54,036 nucleotides of DNA from Thecamonas trahens ATCC 50062 (GCF_000142905.1 NW_013657618.1:94314-148349); one strand, 5' to 3'. Counted from the first letter of the stretch, positions 30,091 through 41,046 are shown. Notes: generated from the letters alone by a model not told the origin. Numbers and translations: made by a program.

Positions 30091-32274
30091 CGACGGAAGC
30101 CGATCACCCTCATGTCCACCACCGTACACACCGGACGCATTGGTTGACGCGCCAAACGAGGTTGTCGACGCCGTGTTGACCCAGCGCTGGACGTGTCCAG
30201 CTGCCGTGGGTCCGCTCGTGCGCCCACCGCCTTCGCCGTGACCGCCCTCGCCGCCAAACACTACCCGGTCCATCAGCTGGTTCACCGTTCCCTGGATTTT
30301 GGTGTTGAAAGTCTTGTTCGACTCCACATACGCCTCGAGCGCCTCGATCGACGCTGTCAGTGCGTCGAGATCCTGATACACCTCGGGGAAAGACTGCGTC
30401 ACCAAGCCATCCATCTGCTCCTTGAGCGCTACAACATGCGAGACAACCGACGACACATCCGACCGCAGCGTCCCCATCCGATCGTCGAGCTCCGCCACTG
30501 TTGCCGCAGTCTCCTTGGAGCTGCTCCGCAGCGACTTGACCCGGTTCTCCACGCCCTTGACCCGCCGCTGCAGTGACCGCGCGCCGCTCGACTCGCCGCC
30601 GGCATTGTCCTCGTCCACGCCGGGAGAGAACCCACGGGACTTGTCCGGCGACAGCCGGCTAGCCGTCTCTCGGGCCGCACTCGCCTCCTCCCGCGCTGCA
30701 AGCGCCTCGGCCTGTACCCGCTCCACCGCGCCGAGAACCTCTGTCACTGCCGCCGACGACGACGCGTCGACCGCGTCGACTCGCTCTGTCAGCTCTGTCA
30801 CCAACGCGCGGAGCTCAGTCACGTCGTTTCTCGCCATTTTCGAGTGCGAGACGGCCTCCTCCTTGGCGTTGTTGAGCCCCTCGTAGACTTGTGCAAGGTC
30901 TCGCCGCATCGTCTTGAACTGTGAGACCGTGATGGCGCTCTCGCTGCTCTCACCGCTGCTCGTACCCCTGGCCTCTACAAGTTCCATCAGCTGAGAGCGC
31001 ACCCGCTCCAGCTCGTGGTTACGATCGACGCTGAGGCTTGCCACGTCCTGTTCCACAGACTCGAGCGCATACCGCAAACCGGCCACTTGCTCGCCCAGCG
31101 CCGCAAAAGTGCTGGCATCCACGCCTCCACCACTGCTCTCGTCGCGGACTGCCGGACTATCATCGACAGAACGTGCCGCAGCTACCGCAGCCAGCTCGGC
31201 CCGGAGTTCGGTCACCGCCCGTGCGGCAGCATCCGCGGCATCGCGCACCGCGTCCTCGTTGCTTGCGCTTGTGGCATCTACCTTGCGCAGAATCCGGAGT
31301 TCCAGAGCGTCTAGATCACCCGGCGACACGCTGCTCTCCTGGGCGATCGCGGCAGGGGCTTGAATAGCCGCCACACTCTCCTCGATGGTGTGCAGAATTC
31401 GCCGCTCCAGCGCTTCGAGGTCACCAGGTGAGACTCCAGGGGTGGGCGAGCTTTCAACTGGGACCGGCGCTGCTGCCGCCGCCTTTGTGGCAACCTCGTC
31501 AATCTTGCGCATGACTCGTAGCTCGAGCGCGTCGAGATCAGCCGCCGCTGTCGCGGCTGGCATCGGCGCCGGCGCCTCTCCGGCGCGCTGCAGGGCGAGC
31601 ATCGGCGCCCGCTGAGCCTCCAGCGCCGCCTGAAGCGCAGTATTGACCGACGCTGTTGTCTGGGCCTGCAGTGCGTGGATGGTCTGAATCGAGGCCTCAA
31701 TGCCCTGAACAGACTCCTGCAGCGTCCACACCTCCTGCTGGAGGCTCCCGACCTTCTCCTTCTCGCGCCACAGCTCTGCATGGGCGTCGGGATCGTCGTT
31801 GAACGCACGCGACTCTTTCTCAAGCTTCTCGACCCGGGCGAGCAACTCGGCAATGACCTCGTCCTTGCGCGCAGCCTGCTCGGCTGCTGCAGTCTGGTGC
31901 TCCTTGACCCCTGTCATCAGCTCGTGCAACAGCTGCATCTGAGTCTGCATCGCAGGCACGATCTCCGGCGCCATGACGTACTGCAAGCCCATCCCACCGT
32001 TTCCGCCTCCCCCCCCCACGCTTCCACTCTCGAGGCCGATGCCCGAGACCTCGCCGAGCTCACCCTCGAGCTCCTCATCGATCCTCGGCCTGCTGTCAAA
32101 GTGGGACGAGGCCAGCCGCGGGCCGGGCGCCAAGACCCGCTCGTACGCCGAGGAGCCAGCGCTTAGTGAACGGGCAGCTGTCGACGATCGCGAGCCAGCA
32201 CCGCCATGGCCTGGCCCACGGACCGAAATGTTCGAGTCGTCCACCACGAGCGTCCGATTGCCCGACAGCGGCAT
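24832..32274 (-). CDS. Giant repetitive coiled-coil protein (2480 residues)
   Basis: One uninterrupted 7.4-kb frame from ATG 32274. Residues 1-110 are Ser/Gly-rich; ~110-640 are coiled coil rich in Glu/Leu/Ala (VIAELLARVEKLEKESRAF); ~700-880 are disordered with poly-Ser, poly-Asp and Gly/Arg stretches; the rest is Ala/Glu/Val coiled coil. Residues ~1125-1450 are 11-residue repeats (AVAEVRALAEA, FTAEANAATEA), and ~1755-2065 are 10-residue repeats (AVADIESVKA, AFADIDALKA). The C-terminus has more coil and a small tail. No motor, membrane segment or enzyme motif is seen. It looks like a long cytoskeletal or scaffold rod; I cannot name a family. No intron is needed, striking at this length. Confidence 0.8.
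26080..27010. repeat. 30-bp coding repeats (10-residue units) with a 393-bp internal duplication
   Basis: About 30 units of the type GCAGCCTTGACCGACTCGAT... read on the minus strand as AVADIESVKA. A distinct marker block (CTCGAGTGAGCAAACGTTAT onward) occurs at 26098 and again at 26491, so a 393-bp segment (131 codons) has been duplicated in frame. Confidence 0.93.
27930..28900. repeat. 33-bp coding repeats (11-residue units)
   Basis: Minus-strand units translate to Ala/Glu/Val 11-mers such as AVAEVRALAEA and TAAAEANAATK, with longer blocks of three to four units repeated several times (for example near 28170, 28480 and 28640). Confidence 0.9.
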
Positions 32275-32798
32275 GGTGAACGAGACTCTGGACGACGACG
32301 ACGGCGGGAGACTCGACGGGTGCCCATGCCTTGTTGTCCAGATGGACTTCTACATCGCCACCACATATGCCAAACCGAGTGAGTCTTCCCCCCTCCCCCC
32401 CCTCCCCCCCCCCCCTTCACCCTCCGGCACGGCCTTTCTCTGGCAAGTGGCGAAAAGCCGCCTTGATCATGATCGGGAGGCGATCGCGCGCCAAAGCACC
32501 CCCCCCCCCCACCCCCCGCCCGCCCCCGCTACCGTCCTCCCCACACCCCCGGGCCCACTCCCACCAGCAAGCCGCCAAAGCCCACCAGCACGCCATGTCC
32601 CACTTGTGGATGACTGCCACCCTTTGGAGCACCAACCCGTTTAGCCTTGTCTCACGTACAGGAGGTGGTCTCCCAGTCATGGCGCCAGACACGTGTGGCG
32701 GACCGGAGCGAATCCAATGGTCGACACGCCCGAGCTTGCCCTTTGGCGGCGCGAGCGCTGCCAGCGACTCTGCGCGAATATCGTACCCGATTGGGGGT
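32275..32798. other. Intergenic region between the coiled-coil gene start and the DENN gene end
   Basis: C-rich runs at about 32390-32415 and 32500-32530. Apart from the possible small exon at 32342, nothing is supported. Confidence 0.5.
32342..32378 (+). CDS. Possible first exon of a small plus-strand gene
   Basis: An ATG at 32342 opens MDFYIATTYAKP and is followed at 32379 by a strong 5' splice site GTGAGT and then a C-rich stretch. A plausible acceptor is CTGGCAAG at about 32449, leading into KWRKAALIMIGRR, but I cannot complete a convincing protein before the DENN gene's 3' end at 32799. It would share a 67-bp divergent promoter with the giant coiled-coil gene. Family unknown. Confidence 0.22.
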
Positions 32799-35700
32799 TT
32801 ATGTCGAGGACGGCGGCTCGCTTGAGGTCGTCGGGACGGGCGTAACGGGCGACGGCGGTGGGGATGTGACAGCGGCGGCAGCAGCGGCGGCGATGGAGGT
32901 CGGCAGAGCGACAGTGCCGCCGGTGACAGTCGGCTTGCGGCTCTTGGACGGCTTGGACGGCGCATTCGCTGTCTTGAGCGATGGACGTCGGCCGGAGAGC
33001 TTGCGAGGTGGCGGAGAGGCTGGTGGCGGACCGGCCGACGCACCGGGCGGAGCGGAGATGAGGACGGGTGACGGCGGCGAGCTGATCGAGGGCTGGCGGG
33101 CGTGAGCAGCGGCGGGGACGTGCGCGGGCGGCTCGGGCAGGGCGACCGGAGCCGGGATGGGCGATTGGGGCGGCGGACTGGAGGCTTTGACGAGCGCGGC
33201 GCGGTGCGGCGGCGGCTCGGGGCCGACGTAAGTCGGCTTGCGGGCCTTGGACGGCTTCTTGGGCGGCTCGCGAAGGATGGTGAGACGATCAAGCTTGGCC
33301 TTGCGGCGCTGGTCCTGGATGGCAGCCATGCGCTCCTGGCGCTTAGCAAAGAGGCGGGCGACGTTGTTCTCCTCGGAGCGCTCGGTCTTGTCGAGCTCGA
33401 CGCGTGCGGCGGCGACGAGGACGCGACGAGCCTCGGTGACGTTGCGGACGCGGTTGAGGATGGCCTTTGTCTTTGCGGCACGTGCCTTGGCGATCTCCGC
33501 CGTGTGGCGCTCCTCCATGGCGGCGAGGACAGACTCAAACTGGGCGCGAAATGCTGTCAGTTCTGCGGCCTGGGCCAGGACAAGGTCGCGGACGGCGGCG
33601 CTGGCGTCGTCAAAGAAGGCAGTGCAGTTGTCGCGGGCGTCGAGGAACTCTGTGAACGACATAAAGACCTCCGGGAGCGCGCGGGTAGTCTCGCGGGTCC
33701 GAGTGTTGAAAAAGTGCATCTCTGCACGGACGTAGTCAGGGATCTCTGCCCAGAAAAGCTCATTGGTCATGGGTGCGGTGGTGTCGCCGTAACGGAAGGT
33801 CGGGCGCGACGGCAGCGGGTCGTCGTCGTCGGCGTACTTGTCAAAGACGGCCCAGTTGATGGCCGACTCCTCGGTCTCGGTCTTGTTGAGCTTGTCGACG
33901 ACGGTTGCGTGGAGCGAGGGATTTGCCCGCATGCGCTCGATGTAGGCAGCGACTTCGGCGTGGACCGGCTTCACAAGCTCGAGGGCGGGGAGGAGCTGGA
34001 CCTGGCTTTCCTCAAAATGGGTGGGAAAGGCAGGGCCGTAGGCAAACAGGTGGACCGGGTGCTTGTTGACACGCGACGGTTCGGGCGCGTAGTGTGTGGC
34101 GGCGACCTGGAGCGAAGGATCGGAGAGGAAGAGCGCCTTTGCACCACGACCAAGTCGGAGCTTGGACTTGCCCTTCTTCTCGACGATGGCCTCGTCAAAG
34201 TGCATGCCCGCAAGGTCGACGCCTTGAAAGGCGGCGGTGACCCGCTCCTCGACAAAGAGGTTGAACGCCTGTGTGGCGAGCATGGCCGAGACAAAGGCCT
34301 GGGCCTTGGAGTTCTTGGAGGCGAGCGCGGCGAGCGACTCGAGGAAGCCGTCCTTGTCAAAAAGCGGAAAGTTGTAGTCGTCCATCATGGCGGCGTACGC
34401 CTCCTCGTCGTCAGCAGTGACGACGTACTTTGCATAGTCCTGGAAGAGCGAGGTGAAGAAGCGGAGGAACGCGTCGCGGGCGGCGTCGGCGTCGGCGCTC
34501 TGCGCCGACTGGCCCTTGAGGCGCAGCGAGTCAAGCTCGGGGTCGTCATTGAGGTCAGGGTCGGGCTCGGCGCTGGAAGGCGCGCCGGCCGGCGGATGGG
34601 AGGAGGCGGCCGAGGTGACGGCGCGGACACGGAGCTCGTCTGATCCGACCGAGATGGATCGAGCAGGCGTGCCGCGGCTCCGGAGACGCGAGGCGTGAGT
34701 GTCAATGCTCTGCCGGCGACGGTAGGCAGCCATGGAGCGGTCGACAAGGGCCAGCTGCGGCGACGAGTCGTGAATCGAGTCGGAGAGAAGCTGAATGGTG
34801 GGCGTGCCGTTGGTAGACGGCGTGTCACGGGTGGAGGCGATGGAGGAGCGGCGCGAGGAGAGCGGAGACGGGCCGGTCTTGCCACCAGCCTGGCTCGGCG
34901 GCGCACCGACGAGAGTCGGCTCGAGCAGCGAGTTGTCTGCGTCAAGGGTGACCGGGGCGACTGCACGGGCGACATAGTGCGAGTGAACCTTGCGGAGCTT
35001 GGCAATGTCGAGCGGAGCGCCTGGGCGGCGCATCCTGATGGCAGAGAGGCGCTTGACGAGCTTCTTATGCACGTACTCGGGGAGCGGCTCGATGTCGAGC
35101 GGGGCGCCGGACGAGACGGCACCGGTATCGATGTTGAAGCGGACGACGTCGTCAGAGAGCTCGTTGCGCGGGAGGTACTCGTGGAGCATGCCCATGACAA
35201 ACGGGACCGGGGCATGGACAAAGTTGACGAGCGGCTTGGGGACGAGCGGGATGTACACGTGGTCCCACTTGAAGGGGTAAAGGAGCGAGAGCAGGGCCTC
35301 GGCGATTGGGGTGAGGAGCCAGGCGTGGTCCGAGACGAGGACGAGCTTTTGTTCGAGAACGAGGGCGTGGAAGAGCTGGATGAGGGTGTCCTGGTCGGCG
35401 ACCATGAGGAGCAAGTCCATGGCGACATCGAGGAGTGGGAGCTCATTAAAGGCCGGCCTGCGGAGGAAGAGCTCAGACTGGCCGATCGAGACCGAGACTT
35501 GGAGCTTGCCGCGCGGCGGCAGCGGGACTTGTTCGAGCAGGTTGCACAACAGGTCGCGGTAAGGGATGCGGAATGAGACCGGGAGCGACTCGGTCGGGGC
35601 GGCGACCTCTTCCACGCGGCGGAGATGGATGTCGAGGAGCGAGACGAGGTACGACTCGATAAAGGCGTAGACCGGCGCCTTGCAAACGAGGACCAGCGCC

Positions 35701-36790
35701 TTGGGCACAAGGACCCGGACGCGAATGCGGACGGCGTCGGGCCGCGGATCGGCGGCCGGCGGCGCGACCGACTCCAGCTCGTCGTCGGTCAGGTACGAGC
35801 CCGAGCTCGAGTCTGAATCCGAGCTGGCGGGCGCGTCGGCTGCAGCGGTGTCGGCGACCGGCTCGCGCGGGACCGAGACCTCGAGGTAGGCCTCCTCGTA
35901 AAAGGTGATGCACCCACCAAACGAGTGACCGCCCGAGAGCTCTGTGAGGACAAACGAGTGGAAGCGCGGCTGCGGGAGGCGGGAGGCAGCCGAGCCGGCG
36001 GTCGAGTCCGGACGGCGGATCTTGGCGGAGCGCGGGAAGCAAAACATCCACAAGTTGTCCGGGACGACGACCGAGCCGTCGCCGGCGTCGGCCTCGGGCA
36101 GCCGCAGCAGCGTTGTGCCCTGGTACTCGCCAGCGAGGACGGTGTCGAGGACGGCGGCACTGGCGCGCGAGCCCCAGCCGGTGCGGGTGCTGACACGGCG
36201 GCGTTTCTTCTTGTGGCTCCGTGTGGGCGACGAGGCCGAGCCATCGACCGAGTCGACCGACGGCGACGACGGGAGTGACATGGGCCCTGTGATGCCGAGC
36301 GGCGACGTAGCTGACGCCGAGCCGACAGACGAGCCAACCGACGTTGCCGAGCCTGCGCGCTGTCTGGAGAGACCACGATCGAGCTGGCTCGGGAGCACAA
36401 GGACCGGGTTGGGCTCGATGGCAGCCTCAGCCACACTGTCTTCCTCATTCACCGCCACCGAGCGGACCGCATTGGCGTTGATCTCTGCAGCCTCAACCAG
36501 GGGACCAGGCGACATGCCGACAACAGCAAAGAACGAAGCCACTCGCATGCCAGGAATGGCCACCTCTGGCTCGATTTCATCAGAGCTGTGGATGATCACA
36601 TCATCGTCTTCCTTGTCGACGATGATGGTGACGGGACTGTCTGACTGCTGAAGATCTCCCGACTGACTGGCGATGGCTTTCAGAGGCGTCTCATCAGCAT
36701 TGGCCATGACCGTGTTGTTGTTGTTGTTGTTGTTGTTGCTGTTGTTGTTGTTGTTGTTGTTGTTGTTGCTGTTGTTGTTGTTGTTGTTGC

Positions 36791-36841
<51 letters not shown>

Positions 36842-36989
36842 GGGTCGTGGCCATCGTGGTGGTGGTAGTGGCAGATTCTGTGACCTGTGCCTTGTTGTCA
36901 CCACCAGTCATGTCCGAGCCCGTGCTTGACTCCATGCCCATCATGCCCACCATGTCCTTGTCCGGTACTCCTTCACCAGAACTAGACAT
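32799..36989 (-). CDS. DENN-domain protein, probable Rab guanine-nucleotide exchange factor
   Basis: 1396 residues from ATG 36989; the frame is open further up but that part is low-complexity His/Pro/Thr. Residues ~50-92 are poly-Asn broken by four Ser. The tripartite DENN module follows: uDENN (~300-370: NLWMFCFPRSAKIRRPDS, SFVLTELSGGHSFGG), cDENN (~430-605: QVPLPPRGKLQVSVSI, LFHALVLEQKLVLVSDH, ALLSLLYPFKWDHVYIPLVP, NFVHAPVPFVMGM) and dDENN (~835-910: FLRFFTSLFQDYAKYV, SAMLATQAFNLFVEERV). After that comes a region with NTRTRETTRALPEVFMSFTE, a charged coiled coil (~1130-1250) and a Pro-rich tail. DENN proteins activate Rab GTPases in membrane traffic; the specific Rab cannot be told. Confidence 0.88.
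36713..36840. repeat. (GTT)n/(AAC)n trinucleotide repeat encoding poly-Asn
   Basis: About 43 GTT/GCT units on the plus strand, i.e. AAC with a few AGC codons in the DENN reading frame. The codon is nearly always AAC. Confidence 0.95.
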
Positions 36990-37387
36990 GGAAGGTGGTG
37001 GGAGTGGTGGGAGTGTGTGTGTGGTGGTGGGGGTGGGGGTGGGGGAGGGGAGGGGAGGGTGTGTGTGGGGAGGGGAGGGAAGGAGGGGGGAGGAGGGTGT
37101 TGTGTGTGTGTGGTGTGTGGTGGTGGGGGTAAGGTGGTTGGTTGCTGTTGGTGGTGGTGAGCGGTGGTGGGGGTGGTGGTGTGGTGCCTGCACCTGGGTG
37201 TCTGCGCGTGTTGATCATGTTTGCGCGTGGGGTGGGTGAGGGGGGGGTGGGGGGTGGGGGGTGGGGGGTGTAGAGGAAAATATTTTATGTGTCCTAGGCG
37301 TGCTCAGCCGATGGTGGTGGACGAGAGGCGGTGGTCGAGGGGCACGAGACACACGGCTCTTGAGCGAGAAAGAAGAGACAAGAGAAG
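36990..37387. promoter_or_regulatory. Divergent promoter region between DENN and SDR genes, TG/GGT-rich
   Basis: 398 bp of GTGGTG, GGGGT and TGTG repeats plus a G-run block (37231-37270), then a short less biased stretch containing AAAATATTTTATG at 37276-37288, the only TATA-like sequence here, about 100 bp before the SDR start. Promoter role is inferred from position only. Confidence 0.35.
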
Positions 37388-38175
37388 ATGGCGAGCGCAG
37401 GACGGTTTGCACTTGTGACGGGAGGACGGCAGGGCATTGGCGCAGCTGTGGTGCGGCGGCTGGCGGAGAAGGGCTACTCGGTGGCGGTGGCCGACTTGCC
37501 CAACCGCGACGAGACCGAGGAGAAGGCAGGGGTGGTGCCTGCCGGCGGGGCGTTCTTTGGCTGCAACGTGGGCGATGCGGAGGATGTGGCGCGGGCGATG
37601 GGCGAGGTCCATGCCTGGGTGGCCGAGTGCGATCCGGAGCGGAGCGTGGGAGCGCTGGACGTGGTGGTCAACTCAGCGGGCGTGACCCGCGATGCCATGG
37701 CGCTCAAGGTGGAGAGCGCGACGTGGGACGCGGTGATGGAGATCAATTTGCGGGGATCGTTTCTGGTAGCGCAGGCGGCGGCGCGGAGATGGTGCGGCTG
37801 AAGGAAGCGAGTGAGGGCGAGTGGGCGGGCGAGCAGGCCATCGTCAACATGTCGTCGATTGTGGCGCTGCACGGGAACGTGGGCCAGACGGCGTACTGCG
37901 CGTCCAAGGCCGGCGTGGTGGGCATGACCAAGGCGCTGGCCAAGGAGCTTGCGCCGTCAGGCATCCGCGTCAACGCAGTGGCGCCGGGCTTTATCGCCAC
38001 CCCGATGACGGCTGCTGTGCCGGACAAGGTCATGGCCATGATGCGGCAGCAGATTCCGCTAGGCGAGGTCGGCGAGGCGGACGACATTGCGGCGGTGGTC
38101 GAGTTTCTGGCTTCGCGCGATGCGCGGTACGTGACAGGTGCGGTTATTGAGGCGACAGGCGGACTGTTTATGTAG
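37388..38175 (+). CDS. Short-chain dehydrogenase/reductase, FabG/3-oxoacyl-ACP reductase-like (one frameshift)
   Basis: About 262 residues over two frames. The first (37388 to ~37785) has the NAD(P) motif VTGGRQGIGAAVV, VVVNSAGVTRD (NNAG position) and INLRGSFLVAQAAAR. The second (~37786 to 38175) has the catalytic Ser in IVNMSSIVA, the YCASK catalytic Tyr-Lys, and NAVAPGFIATPMT. One missing base at the GG at 37785-37786 separates them; adding one G would restore R-E-M-V. The fold and the PGFIATPMT segment fit the FabG/CBR4 group, which in eukaryotes often works in mitochondrial fatty-acid synthesis. Substrate and location are inferred. Stop is 23 bp from the calpain stop on the other strand. 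Confidence 0.82.
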
Positions 38176-38198
38176 TAAAGGCGGTTGAGGATGAGCCG

Positions 38199-40358
38199 CT
38201 AGGCCCGGACGAGGGTGACTGCGGCGGCGGGGTCGGCATATGCGCGGAGGGCAAAGCCGGAGTACTCTTCGGGGTTAAAGGTGGTGGGGTAGATGGTGTA
38301 CACGCCCGGCGAGAGGAAGAACGAGGCGGTGTTGAAGAGGCCGCGCGACCAGTTGCCGGTCTGGCCGAGGATCTCGTCCTCACCCTGGCCGGTGATGAGG
38401 AAGCCGACGGCGAGGCCCGAGGCTGGCGAGTCCTGGGCGAGGAGAATGGTGACGTAGACCGAGTCGCCTGCGCCGGCACCGACGGTGAGGTTGTACTTGG
38501 GGTTTGACGTCCACGACTCAAAGTTGTTGCAGCCGCCGGCGCAACCCGGGGCCCACGCGCCGTCGATCTGGGTGTACCCGGTGTTGCCCGTGCCAAGCGA
38601 GATGGCAAAGCCTGCGGGCGAGGGGAGCTCGGAGCGGTAGGCGTAGACGTCGAGGGTGAAGGAGCCTGCGGTGTCCGGCTGGAAAGTTGTGGGCACGATG
38701 ATGTAGCGGCCGGCGTCGAGGCGGCCGCGGAGGCAGATGGTGCCCTCGTCTGTCCAGGCACCAGGCTCGAGGACCGGGGTCATGTTGAAGGTGTAGTCTG
38801 CCGAGTCCTGCGAAGGCAGGAGGTAGATGTTGACATGGCTCCGCGACTCTGGCGCGGCGTGCTGGGTGAGGGTGATGGAGAGCTGGAGCGAGGCGGGCAG
38901 CTCAAGGACGTACTGCGGGTTGTCGATCCAGTGCCAGGTGTTGGCGCAGCCGGCGGCGGAGGCGCCAGCCCAGGAGCCGGATGCCGAGAGGTGGACGTAC
39001 GAGCCTTCCATCGACGGCGCCGGGGTGAGCGAGAACTTGGAGTGATTGAGAAGGACGCGGACCATGTAGTCGGACTCGACGCCCGGAGCAAAGGTAGAGG
39101 CGGCGAGGATGTACTTGCCCTTTTCGAGGACGAGGAACTTTGCGATTTCGCGGGCGTCGATCCAAGGATCGGTGTTGATGATGCACTCGTCCTCATGAAA
39201 GTGGATGATGCGAGCGCCTGTGGGCGCCTTCATGAGGTGCATGCCGATGTGGACGTTTTCCAGCTTGTCGTCACCGGTGAAGCGGGCCTCTTTTTGGCGG
39301 AGGGCGACAACGGCAACGCCGCGCTGCTCGACGTCGAGGAGGAACTGCGGGTTCGGCGCCGGGGCGTAGTGGAATCGGCCGGCGGCCGACTCACCCTCCC
39401 ACTTGCCAACCTGGACCTGGGTGGTCCACTTTGCTTCAGGAAAGACCTTGACGATGTCGATCTCGTCAAAGTGGGAGCAAAAGTCGTCAAACGACATCCA
39501 GAAGAGGCCGTCATCGGCATCGGTCTGGTCGAGAGCAACCTTTGCGTCGACGGACCACTGCGGAGCACCGTCGGACCAAGCGCCGTTCCACTCGACAGAA
39601 CCCCACGGGTTGCGGAGGTGGATGAGGCGCTCGCCGTTATAGACTGCGGTGCGCATGATGCCGTACGCGTGGAATTTGAGCAGGCCGGTGTTGTCGAGCT
39701 CGCCCTCGCCGTTGCCGTCGCCAAAGGCGACGCAGCCCATGAGGCGCGAGTACGAGGCTGGATCCTTGACAAGGGTATCCCACAGCTCGTTGGCGACGGT
39801 GGAGCCCGGCGTGCCGACCTCGATCTTGTCCGAGACGCCGCCGGTGAGGTCGACGAGAGCGTCGCGCATGAGGCCACGCTCAAGGGTCTGGAAAGTGCCG
39901 TGAACCTTGGCATAGGCCTTTTCGATGAGCGAGACCCAGAACTCGTTCGCGTCGGCGCAACGGGAGAAGACGGGCTTGCCCTTTGCGTCGCAGGGGAGGC
40001 GGTCGTCGATGACCACGTCCTTCCATGCGCCGTTGACAAAGAAGCGCATGCGGTACTCGCCGCGGTGCGGGGCGCAGTACTGGAAGATGCGCTTCAGCAG
40101 GTCCATGCGGGTACCGATGCACATGAGAGCGCCGAGGAACCAGCAGTCGGCGAGGCCACCCTGAACAATGTCCCCGGCCATAATGCCGTCGACAAACAAC
40201 TGTGGGTTGGGGTGGATCTCCGAGAGGCGGAGCCACTTGTCGATGCGAGCGACGCCCTCGGGAATGATGGTCGACTCGGAGAGGTCGTACAGGATGTCTT
40301 CCCCGGGCGAAAAGTTCGGATCGCAGAACAGCTCGCCCTTGCTCAGGTCGACCACCAT
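38199..40358 (-). CDS. Calpain-like cysteine protease
   Basis: 719 residues from ATG 40358. The CysPc domain (~8-305) has the complete triad: C72 in QGGLADCWFLGAL, H230 in FHAYGIM and N250 in LRNPWGS. After it come three C2-like/calpain-type beta sandwich domains (~315-450, ~450-590, ~590-719) marked by FHYAPAPNPQFLL, CANTWHWIDNPQYVLEL and CNNFESWTSNPKYNL. There is no EF-hand domain, so it is an atypical calpain similar in layout to calpain-7/PalB. The ATG is preceded by CCCTATTCTGCAG, which looks like a 3' splice site with C-rich tract, and frame stays open (D-L-D before M), so a short 5' exon may exist upstream. Alternative start by that exon is unresolved. Confidence 0.87.
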   Translation of the reverse strand: MVVDLSKGELFCDPNFSPGEDILYDLSESTIIPEGVARIDKWLRLSEIHPNPQLFVDGIMAGDIVQGGLADCWFLGALMCIGTRMDLLKRIFQYCAPHRGEYRMRFFVNGAWKDVVIDDRLPCDAKGKPVFSRCADANEFWVSLIEKAYAKVHGTFQTLERGLMRDALVDLTGGVSDKIEVGTPGSTVANELWDTLVKDPASYSRLMGCVAFGDGNGEGELDNTGLLKFHAYGIMRTAVYNGERLIHLRNPWGSVEWNGAWSDGAPQWSVDAKVALDQTDADDGLFWMSFDDFCSHFDEIDIVKVFPEAKWTTQVQVGKWEGESAAGRFHYAPAPNPQFLLDVEQRGVAVVALRQKEARFTGDDKLENVHIGMHLMKAPTGARIIHFHEDECIINTDPWIDAREIAKFLVLEKGKYILAASTFAPGVESDYMVRVLLNHSKFSLTPAPSMEGSYVHLSASGSWAGASAAGCANTWHWIDNPQYVLELPASLQLSITLTQHAAPESRSHVNIYLLPSQDSADYTFNMTPVLEPGAWTDEGTICLRGRLDAGRYIIVPTTFQPDTAGSFTLDVYAYRSELPSPAGFAISLGTGNTGYTQIDGAWAPGCAGGCNNFESWTSNPKYNLTVGAGAGDSVYVTILLAQDSPASGLAVGFLITGQGEDEILGQTGNWSRGLFNTASFFLSPGVYTIYPTTFNPEEYSGFALRAYADPAAAVTLVRA

Positions 40359-40570
40359 GTCGAGATCCTGCAGAATAGGGAGTGGGGGGTGGGGGTGTGG
40401 GGGGATGGAGTGAGTCAGGTACGCGGGACCGGCCGAGCTTTGTTTGCACGCCGGGCCGAGTCGGGTACGGATTCAGGCAGTGTCGATCTCAGGTCTGAGC
40501 GCAGGCAGACAGGGCCGAGTCCGGGACAGACGCAGGGTCGACATCAAGCACGGATGCAGACCAGGTCAAT

Positions 40571-41046
40571 CTCAGACAGGTAGCCAGACAGGGCCGATCT
40601 CAAGCAGGTAGCCAGACAGGGCCGATCTCAGGTAGGTAGCCAGACAGGGCCGATCTCAGGTAGGTAGCCAGACCAGGTCAATCTCAAGCAGGTAGCCAGA
40701 CAGGGCCGATCTCAAGCAGGTAGCCAGACAGGGCCGATCTCAGGCACGTAGCCAGACAGGGCCGATCTCAGGCACGTAGCCAGACAGGGCCGATCTCAGG
40801 CACGTAGCCAGACAGGGCCGATCTCAGGAACGTAGCCAGACAGGGCCGATCTCAAGCAGGTAGCCAGACAGGGCCGATCTCAGGCACGTAGCCAGACAGG
40901 GCCGATCTCAGGCACGTAGCCAGACAGGGCCGATCTCAGGAACGTAGCCAGACAGGGCCGATCTCAGGCACGTAGCCAGACAGGGCCGATCTCAGGCACG
41001 TAGCCAGACAGGGCCGATCTCAGGCACGTAGCCAGACAGGGCCGAG
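40571..41046. repeat. 28-bp minisatellite
   Basis: 17 copies of a 28-bp unit containing GTAGCCAGACAGGGCCGATC at exact 28-bp spacing (40582, 40610, ... 41030). Variation is mostly in the CTCAAGCAG / CTCAGGCAC / CTCAGGTAG segment. It lies about 200 bp upstream of the calpain start, on the 5' side. Confidence 0.96.

Noticed and set aside
37745-37831. 72-nt GT-AG intron in the SDR gene (after GSFL, before AIVNMSS)
   Set aside because: It restores frame but removes the helix between NLRGSFL and IVNMSS that every SDR has; a single missing G explains the break better.
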